Source of the DNA: DATJWY01 sp035500775
GTDB lineage: Bacteria; Pseudomonadota; Alphaproteobacteria; Acetobacterales; Acetobacteraceae
Assembly: GCA_035500775.1 (NCBI GenBank)
Contig: DATJWY010000249.1
Location: 1 to 5,217, forward strand
DNA length: 5,217 bases
Reading direction: 5' to 3'
This document shows, in pieces, positions 1 to 5,217 of this stretch (position 1 is the stretch's first letter; each line of letters opens with the position of its first letter). A program made the translations under genes and the position numbers. The notes under the pieces were generated by a model. That model worked only from the letters and a program-made list of their open reading frames with translations. It did not search any database and was not told the DNA's origin.

Positions 1-37
1 TGAGGCCCCAAACCCCCAATACTTTAAATAATGGATT

Positions 38-81
38 CCAAAGGCTTCGCCTTTGGCGGGGTCCAGGGGCAGAGCCCCTGG
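38..81 (+). repeat. Hairpin repeat, copy A, just after folC
   Basis: Stem 1 is CCAAAGGC-TTC-GCCTTTGG (38-56), the linker is CGGGGT (57-62) and stem 2 is CCAGGGGC-AGA-GCCCCTGG (63-81). Both stems are perfect 8-bp pairs. It begins 10 bases after the folC stop. On the minus strand the second hairpin is followed by the A/T-rich AATCCATTATTTAAAG (37-22), so it could end or protect the trpBA-accD-folC transcript. The remaining bases, 1-21, show no gene. Confidence 0.8.
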
Positions 82-91
82 CCTTCCCTTT

Positions 92-1405
92 TCAAAACCC
101 GCGCAAAACCGCCGCTCTCTCCCCAGGCTCGGGGGGAAGCCCGGCATCCGCCTTCAAAACCTCGCCGGCCAGATAGAGGCTGCCGCAAATCAGCACCCGC
201 CCCGGCGCTTCCTGCTGCCGCAGAACCGGCAACGTCTCCGCGATGGTCGGCCCTGGGCGGGCCACGCCGCCGGAAGCGGCGATCACGTCCGCGACCGGCA
301 GCGCCAGATGCTGCCCCGGCTCCACCACCGCCCAGACCGAGGCGGCATGCGGCAGGAGTGGCCGCAGGAAGGCGGCGGCATCCTTCGACTTTTTCATGCC
401 CACGATCAGGTGCAGAGGCCGGTCGTCCCAGCGCGCCATATGCTCGGCGAGCGCCACGCCCGCGCCGGCATTGTGCCCGCCATCCAGCCAGAGTTCCCAG
501 CCTTCGGGGAGCATCCGCGCCAGCACGCCGTCCAGGCGCTGCATCCGCGCCGGCCATTCGGCGCGGGCGATGCCGGCGAGGCTCGCCGCCGGCAGGGCAA
601 GGCCGGAGGCCCGGATGGCGGCCAGGGCGATGCCGGCATTGTCGAGCTGATACGGCCCCGGCAGCGAGGGCGCGGGCAGGTCGAGCGTGCCATGGGCATC
701 GCTGAAACGCATCCCGGTCCTGGTCCAGGCCACGTCCCAGTCCCGTCCACGGGCCAGCACCGGCGCGCCCGCCTCGGCGGCGCAGGCGGCGATGACCTCC
801 GCCGCTTCCGCCTCCTGCGCGCCATGGATGAGCGGCACGCCCCGCTTGGCGATGCCCGCCTTCTCCCAGGCGATTTTTCCAAGGGTGTCGCCCAGGAAAT
901 CCTGATGGTCGAGCGAGATCGAGGTGATGGCGGTGGCCACAGGTGCGGCGACGACATTGGTCGCGTCATACCGCCCGCCAAGCCCCACCTCGACGATGCA
1001 GAGATCGGCCGGCACGCGCGTGAACAGCAGATAGGCGGCGGCGACCAGCACCTCGAACACGGTGACGGGCGCACCGGCGTTCACACGCTCGATCTCCTCC
1101 AGCGTATCCGCGAGCACCGCGTCGGAGACGAGTTCCCCGGCCAGGCGGATGCGCTCGGTAAAGCGCACCAGATGCGGCGAGGTATAGACGTGCACGGTAA
1201 GGCCCGCGCTCTCGGCGATAGCGCGCAGGAAGGCGCAGGTGCTGCCCTTGCCATTGGTCCCGGCGACATGGATCACCGGCGGCAGCCGCCGTTCCGGATT
1301 ACCGAGGGCGTCGAGCAGGTGTTCGAGGCGACCGAGGGTAAGATCGATCAGGCGCGGATAGAGGCTATGAAGCCGCTCGATGATCGCTTCGGAGCGACCG
1401 CTCAT
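92..1405 (-). CDS. folC: Folylpolyglutamate synthase, probably bifunctional with dihydrofolate synthase
   Basis: The 437-residue product is of the Mur-ligase-like FolC family. It uses ATP to join glutamate to dihydropteroate and/or to folates, giving dihydrofolate and retained polyglutamyl folates in the cytosol. Motifs in order: LIDLTLGRLEHLLDALGNP (19-37); P-loop GTNGKGST (49-56); TSPHL (75-79); EVGLGGRYDATN (139-150); SLDHQDFLGDTLGKIAWEKAGI (164-185), with the lysine that is carbamylated in relatives near 187; and WLDGGHNA (306-313) in the C-terminal domain. I chose the ATG at 1405 because the preceding 18 codons contain no ATG or GTG, and the upstream TTG at 1459 sits inside a repeat. The Shine-Dalgarno sequence is weak (CGGGA, about 10 bases upstream). 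The gap from the accD stop is 104 bases, so folC is probably in the same transcript but not translationally coupled. Substrate range cannot be settled from sequence alone; the bifunctional form is the usual bacterial case. Confidence 0.95.
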   Translation of the reverse strand: MSGRSEAIIERLHSLYPRLIDLTLGRLEHLLDALGNPERRLPPVIHVAGTNGKGSTCAFLRAIAESAGLTVHVYTSPHLVRFTERIRLAGELVSDAVLADTLEEIERVNAGAPVTVFEVLVAAAYLLFTRVPADLCIVEVGLGGRYDATNVVAAPVATAITSISLDHQDFLGDTLGKIAWEKAGIAKRGVPLIHGAQEAEAAEVIAACAAEAGAPVLARGRDWDVAWTRTGMRFSDAHGTLDLPAPSLPGPYQLDNAGIALAAIRASGLALPAASLAGIARAEWPARMQRLDGVLARMLPEGWELWLDGGHNAGAGVALAEHMARWDDRPLHLIVGMKKSKDAAAFLRPLLPHAASVWAVVEPGQHLALPVADVIAASGGVARPGPTIAETLPVLRQQEAPGRVLICGSLYLAGEVLKADAGLPPEPGERAAVLRGF

Positions 1406-1455
1406 GGTCAGCAAATCCCGGCATGACGTGAACTCACCCCGCCAGTGAAGGGTTC

Positions 1456-1501
1456 CCAAAGGGCTCCGCCCTTTGGCGGGGTGCAGGGGCGGAGCCCCTG
1501 C
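1456..1501 (+). repeat. Hairpin repeat, copy B, between accD and folC
   Basis: Stem 1 is CCAAAGGGC-TCC-GCCCTTTGG (1456-1476), nine perfect pairs. The linker is CGGGGT (1477-1482). Stem 2 is GCAGGGGC-GGA-GCCCCTGC (1483-1501), eight perfect pairs. Compared with copy A, stem 1 has one more G-C pair and the outermost pair of stem 2 is G-C instead of C-G, so both changes are compensated. The element starts 8 bases after the accD stop and ends about 50 bases before folC. It lacks a clear U run on the minus strand, so it is more likely an mRNA-processing or 3'-end stabilising structure, or a partial terminator, than a strong intrinsic terminator. Confidence 0.8.
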
Positions 1502-1509
1502 GTTTGACC

Positions 1510-2424
1510 TCAGGCGTTTTCGGCCGCCACAGCCGGGGTCTCCACCGCCACAATGGCTTCCGGCATTTTCACCGCCGGTTCCTTCGCCAGCAGCAACCCG
1601 ATCACCCGGGCCAGCGTCTCGCGCATGTCCCCGCGCCTGACGACCATGTCGAGGATCCCGTGCTCCAGCAGATATTCCGCCCGCTGGAAGCCTTCCGGCA
1701 GGGTTTCGCGCACGGTCTGTTCGATGACGCGGGCGCCGGCGAAGCCGATCATGGCCCCCGGCTCGGCGATCTGGATATCGCCCAGCATGGCGAAGCTGGC
1801 GGAGACGCCGCCCGTGGTCGGATCGGTCAGCACCACGATGAAGGGCAGGCCGGCCTCCTTCACCATGCGGCTGGCGATGGTGGTGCGCGGCATCTGCATC
1901 AGGCTGATCAGCCCTTCCTGCATGCGCGCGCCGCCGGAGGCGGTATAGACGATCAGCGGCGCCTGCTGCAGCACGGCGAGGCGGGCGGCGGCGACAATGC
2001 CCTCGCCGACCGCGGCGCCCATGGACCCGCCCATGAAGTCGAACGCCATGGCGGCGACGACGGCCTTGTGGCCACGGATCGCGCCGTGCGCGACGACCAG
2101 CGCATCGTCCAGATGCGTCTTCTGCCGGGCTTCCTTGAGCCGGTCGCCGTATTTCTTCTGGTCGCGGAAGGAGATCGGGTCGGCCGGCACTTTCGGCAGC
2201 TCGATCCGCGTGTAGCCATCATCGAAGGTCCACTGCAGGCGATCGGCGGCGGTGGCGCGCAGATGGTGCCCGCAATGGGTGCAAACCTTGAGGTTCTTCT
2301 CCAGATCCTTGGTGAAGACCATCTGCTGGCAGGAGGGGCACTGCGTCCAGAGATTATCCGGAACATCGCGCCTGCCGAGCAGGGTGCGGATCTTCGGACG
2401 GACGTATTCAGTCAGCCAGCTCAT
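1510..2424 (-). CDS. accD: Acetyl-CoA carboxylase, carboxyltransferase beta subunit
   Basis: The 304-residue product matches the usual length. With AccA it moves the carboxyl group from biotin on AccB to acetyl-CoA, giving malonyl-CoA for fatty-acid synthesis in the cytosol. The N-terminus has the four-cysteine zinc ribbon, CPSC (C29, C32) and CTHC (C48, C51). The crotonase-like carboxyltransferase core follows. FMGGSMGAAVGEG (130-142) and ASGGARMQEG (162-171) form an oxyanion and acyl-CoA site. PTTGGVSASFA (202-212) and EPGAMIGFAGARVIEQT (221-237) form the second glycine-rich site. The tail after about residue 282 is Ala/Val/Glu-rich and probably flexible. The ATG start overlaps the trpA stop and has a GAGGAAG Shine-Dalgarno sequence. 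All four cysteines and the glycine-rich loops are intact. Linkage to trpBA is a known alphaproteobacterial order and does not imply a tryptophan role. Confidence 0.97.
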   Translation of the reverse strand: MSWLTEYVRPKIRTLLGRRDVPDNLWTQCPSCQQMVFTKDLEKNLKVCTHCGHHLRATAADRLQWTFDDGYTRIELPKVPADPISFRDQKKYGDRLKEARQKTHLDDALVVAHGAIRGHKAVVAAMAFDFMGGSMGAAVGEGIVAAARLAVLQQAPLIVYTASGGARMQEGLISLMQMPRTTIASRMVKEAGLPFIVVLTDPTTGGVSASFAMLGDIQIAEPGAMIGFAGARVIEQTVRETLPEGFQRAEYLLEHGILDMVVRRGDMRETLARVIGLLLAKEPAVKMPEAIVAVETPAVAAENA

Positions 2425-3274
2425 GCGGTCTTCCTCGTGCTCGCCGGTTCGTGGCCGTCGCGGGCGGAACGGACACCTTCCGCCAGTTCCCGCACCTGGT
2501 CCAGCACGCGGCGGACCGTATCGGGGCGGGCGCGGCCATGCTCGTCGAGGCTCGCGGCCAGGGTGTCTATCAGGGCGGAGGCGACGATCGCCGCATCCGC
2601 GTGCCGCACCGCCCCGGCCGCCTGGGCCGGGCTGCGCACGCCGAAGCCGATGGCGATCGGCAGGCCGGTGACGCGGCGGATGCGCGGGATGGCGTGGGCC
2701 AATTCCTCCGCCGAGGCGGTGCGGGTGCCGGTAACGCCAGTGATGCTGACATAATAGACAAAGCCCGAGCTGCCGGCGAGCACGATCGGCAGGCGGGCAT
2801 CATCCGTGGTCGGGGCGACGAGGCGGATGATGTCGAGCCCGTTGGCGGCGGCGTCGCCGGCGAGCAGATCGGCTTCCTCACTCGGCAGATCGACGATGAT
2901 CAGCCCGTCCACCCCGGCGGCGGCGGCATCGACGCAGAAGCGCTGCGGCTCGTAGGACAGGATCGGGTTGAGGTAACCCATCAGGATGACCGGCGTCTCG
3001 TCATCGTCGCGGCGGAACTGCCGGACCATGGCGAGGGTGTGGGCGAGCGTCGCCCCGGCCTTGAGGCCGCGCAGACCTGCGGCCTGGATGGTCGGGCCAT
3101 CCGCCATCGGGTCGGTGAAGGGCATGCCGATCTCGATCAGGTCGGCGCCCGCCGCGGGCATGCCGCGCAGAATCGCCATGCTGGTCGCCGGATCGGGGTC
3201 GTAGGCCTCGAGGAACGGGATGAGCGCCCCGCGGCCTTCCTGGCGCAGCGCGGCGAAGCGGGCGGCGATCCGGC

Positions 3275-3278
<4 letters not shown>
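2421..3278 (-). CDS. trpA: Tryptophan synthase alpha chain
   Basis: The 285-residue product cleaves indole-3-glycerol phosphate to indole and glyceraldehyde 3-phosphate, and passes indole to TrpB. The GTG start (3278-3276) overlaps the trpB stop by four bases (GTGA). A longer open frame exists upstream but runs through conserved trpB codons and is not used. The signature LIEIGMPFTDPMADG (47-61) contains catalytic E49 and D60, at the same numbers as in the enteric enzyme. YLNP (102-105), GFVYYVSITGVTG (172-184, loop 6) and GFG (211-213, phosphate loop) are also present. Two features are unusual. The normally conserved TxGDP near residues 24-28 reads EAYDP, with Glu at 24 and Tyr at 26. The GS pair of the second phosphate loop reads A233-S234. 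Both may be lineage traits. The gene ends in a TGA that overlaps the accD start (ATGA), so expression is coupled to both neighbours. Confidence 0.96.
2430..2436 (-). promoter_or_regulatory. Ribosome binding site of accD inside the trpA 3' end
   Basis: The minus strand reads GAGGAAG, then a 5-base spacer ACCGC, then the accD ATG at 2424. It lies inside the last codons of trpA. It gives accD its own strong initiation signal as well as coupling through the ATGA overlap. By contrast, trpA has only a weak G-rich stretch before its GTG. Confidence 0.75.
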
Positions 3279-4492
<1,214 letters not shown>

Positions 4493-4499
4493 GTGGAGT

Positions 4500-4504
4500 C
4501 TCCT
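4500..4504 (-). promoter_or_regulatory. Ribosome binding site fixing the TTG start of trpB
   Basis: The minus strand reads AGGAG, then a 7-base spacer ACTCCAC, then TTG. This is a strong Shine-Dalgarno sequence at ideal spacing. It decides the start, because between the in-frame TGA at 4543-4541 and this TTG there is no ATG, GTG or other TTG codon in the trpB frame. Confidence 0.85.
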
Positions 4505-4631
4505 GTGAAGGCGGCGTCTTAGCGCAGGCCGCGCGCCGGGTCACGCCGGAAGCGGACGTTGACCGGGATGCAGGAGTTTCAAGACTGGGGGGCCTGGTTG
4601 GGTGGGGAACAACGCGCCGGGTAATGAAAGG
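4505..4631 (-). other. trpB upstream region; promoter expected but not clearly visible
   Basis: If the paired repeats end the transcript of the upstream gene, the trpB-trpA-accD promoter should lie in these 127 bases between copy C and the trpB Shine-Dalgarno sequence. On the minus strand I see a TTGAAA at 4582-4577 that could be a -35 box. The hexamer 17 bases further on (ACGTCC) is not a credible -10, so I do not call a promoter. No leader peptide rich in Trp codons, T-box-like structure or operator palindrome was seen. Transcription could also read in from upstream. An in-frame TGA for trpB lies at 4543-4541. Confidence 0.3.
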
Positions 4632-4675
4632 CCAGGGGCTTTGCCCCTGGACCCCACTGGGGCCGTCGGCCCCAG
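4632..4675 (-). repeat. Hairpin repeat, copy C (inverted relative to the other copies)
   Basis: Read on the minus strand this is stem 1 CTGGGGCC-GAC-GGCCCCAG (4675-4657), linker TGGGGT (4656-4651) and stem 2 CCAGGGGC-AAA-GCCCCTGG (4650-4632). Both stems are perfect 8-bp pairs with 3-base loops. The tail CCTTTCATTAC follows at 4631-4621. It is the same unit as copy A apart from a completely different but equally well paired stem 1. It faces copy D head to head. Both inner ends carry GGGTCTGGGG (plus strand at 4708-4717, minus strand at 4679-4670). Possible roles are a transcription barrier between the upstream gene and trpB, or an mRNA-end stabiliser. Confidence 0.8.
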
Positions 4676-4707
4676 ACCCCTTTTCATGAATGGTTCTAAA
4701 CTTGTGC

Positions 4708-4777
4708 GGGTCTGGGGGCGCTGCCCCCGTCGTGCGACGGCACGCCTGCGCGTGACGGGTCCAGGGCGGAGCCCTGG
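4708..4777 (+). repeat. Hairpin repeat, copy D (expanded form)
   Basis: Orientation is given as stem 1, linker, stem 2. The outer hairpin is GGGGGC (4714-4719), loop GCT, GCCCCC (4723-4728). Next comes an extra palindrome CCGTCG-TG-CGACGG (4727-4740), then CACGC-CTGC-GCGTG (4741-4754). The 6-base linker ACGGGT (4755-4760) is followed by stem 2, CCAGGGC (4761-4767), loop GGA, GCCCTGG (4771-4777). A T run (CCTTTTT, 4778-4784) follows stem 2 on the plus strand, so it looks like an intrinsic terminator in that direction, although no plus-strand gene is seen upstream. Stem 2 lies 37 bases beyond the stop codon of the unrecognised minus-strand gene. Compared with the other copies, the stem 1 side is enlarged by about 30 bases. 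Confidence 0.75.
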
Positions 4778-4814
4778 CCTTTTTCTCGATCGGTCAAGAC
4801 TTACGCGGTTGGTA

Positions 4815-5217
4815 TTAGCTGTCGGCCCGCGCTGGAACCTCCAGGCCGTCTTCTTCGAGTAGGTCGAGATAGGGCGCCAGCGTCAGCAGGGAACTGGTGA
4901 TGGGGGCGATCAGGCTGGTCGCCGTCAGCGGTCCGGACGGGGTCATGGTGGTTTCCGCCAGCACCCGATGATCCGGCAGCAGACGCATGGCCCAGCCGGG
5001 CGGCAGCACCCGGGGCAGCGCCCGCAGCGTGGCGAAAATGGTTTTCCGCGCCTCCGCCCTGGCGAGCGTGCTCGGGACCCGGCCGAGCGTCGCCCAGAGC
5101 CCGATCCGTCCTTCCCCGATCCGCGCGCCGCAGCCCCGGCCGCGCCAGACGAAGCGGATCGAGGGGGTGAGGGCCTGATCGCGCAGGGTGAGTTGCCCGG
5201 TCCGGTCCACCCGGAAC
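4815..5217 (-). CDS. 3' part of an unrecognised protein; start lies outside the window
   Basis: The frame is open from the right edge of the window to a TAA stop at 4817-4815, and it continues upstream of the window, so the true start is not visible. A GTG at 5210-5208 is in frame but has no special claim to be the start. Third codon positions are strongly G/C, as in the neighbouring genes, which supports real coding. About 130 residues are visible. The first part reads as alternating polar and hydrophobic strands (SIRFVWRGRGCGARIGEG). A helix-like stretch follows (ARAEARKTIFATLRALPRVL), and the C-terminal half has the pattern WAMRLLPDHRVLAET, then LIAPITSSLLTLAPYLDLLEED. There is no signal peptide, membrane segment or metal motif in the visible part. 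The layout faintly recalls the small alpha/beta fold of YbjN or type III secretion chaperones, but this is only a guess and I do not recognise the family. It lies upstream of trpB and is separated from it by 322 bases with repeats, so it is probably a separate transcription unit. Confidence 0.8.
   Translation of the reverse strand, partial: FRVDRTGQLTLRDQALTPSIRFVWRGRGCGARIGEGRIGLWATLGRVPSTLARAEARKTIFATLRALPRVLPPGWAMRLLPDHRVLAETTMTPSGPLTATSLIAPITSSLLTLAPYLDLLEEDGLEVPARADS

Noticed and set aside
53..1426. Long plus-strand open frame opposite folC (457 codons)
   Set aside because: It is antisense to folC, whose P-loop and other motifs are intact. The translation is low-complexity Arg/Gly/His-rich, as expected from the reverse of GC-rich codons.
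1406..1459. Longer folC form starting at TTG 1459
   Set aside because: That TTG lies within stem 1 of repeat copy B and the added residues are unlike FolC. The ATG at 1405 fits the family N-terminus.
1504..2754. Long plus-strand open frame opposite accD and the end of trpA
   Set aside because: It spans two real genes on the other strand, has no recognisable domain, and its composition is typical of antisense shadows in GC-rich DNA.
4554..4582. TTGAAA as a trpB promoter -35 box
   Set aside because: No acceptable -10 hexamer lies 16-18 bases further on, so a promoter call is not justified; it is mentioned only in the region entry.
4505..4631. Trp attenuator or leader peptide before trpB
   Set aside because: No short frame with tandem Trp codons and no alternative hairpins followed by a U run are visible on the minus strand in this leader.
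4602..4862. Small plus-strand open frames through the repeats, with peptides such as GQGLCPWTP
   Set aside because: The same peptide arises opposite copy A on the minus strand because the repeat is translated in the same frame. It reflects the repeat, not a protein.

Overview
The window looks like part of a GC-rich alphaproteobacterial chromosome. I read it as probably Acetobacteraceae or a close Rhodospirillales relative. The reasons are the gene order trpB-trpA-accD-folC, which is familiar in alphaproteobacteria, the strong G/C preference at third codon positions, and intergenic hairpins of the type CCAGGGGC-NNN-GCCCCTGG, which I associate with that family. The assignment is inference; no rRNA or marker search was possible. 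Every convincing gene lies on the minus strand, so transcription runs from high to low coordinates.

Layout in transcription order. (1) From the right edge to 4815 is the C-terminal part of an unrecognised protein that begins outside the window. (2) From 4814 to 4493 is a 322-base gap. It holds two inverted copies of a hairpin repeat and the leader of trpB. (3) trpB (4492-3275), trpA (3278-2421) and accD (2424-1510) are joined by two 4-base stop/start overlaps and form a translationally coupled block. Their start codons are TTG, GTG and ATG respectively. (4) A 104-base gap holds a third copy of the repeat. (5) folC (1405-92) follows, with a fourth copy 10 bases after its stop codon.

TrpB and TrpA together form tryptophan synthase, the last step of tryptophan synthesis. 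AccD is the carboxyltransferase beta subunit of acetyl-CoA carboxylase, the first step of fatty-acid synthesis. FolC adds glutamate to folates. Co-transcription of these housekeeping enzymes is a known alphaproteobacterial arrangement rather than one pathway. trpF, often found just before trpB in such operons, is not in that position here.

No new defence, mobile or secondary-metabolite system is visible. The most interesting material is the repeat. Four copies share a fixed architecture: stem 1, a 6-base linker, then stem 2 with a purine-purine-A triloop. The stems differ in sequence but keep base pairing, and three of the copies sit shortly behind a stop codon. TrpA also has substitutions at normally conserved active-site positions.
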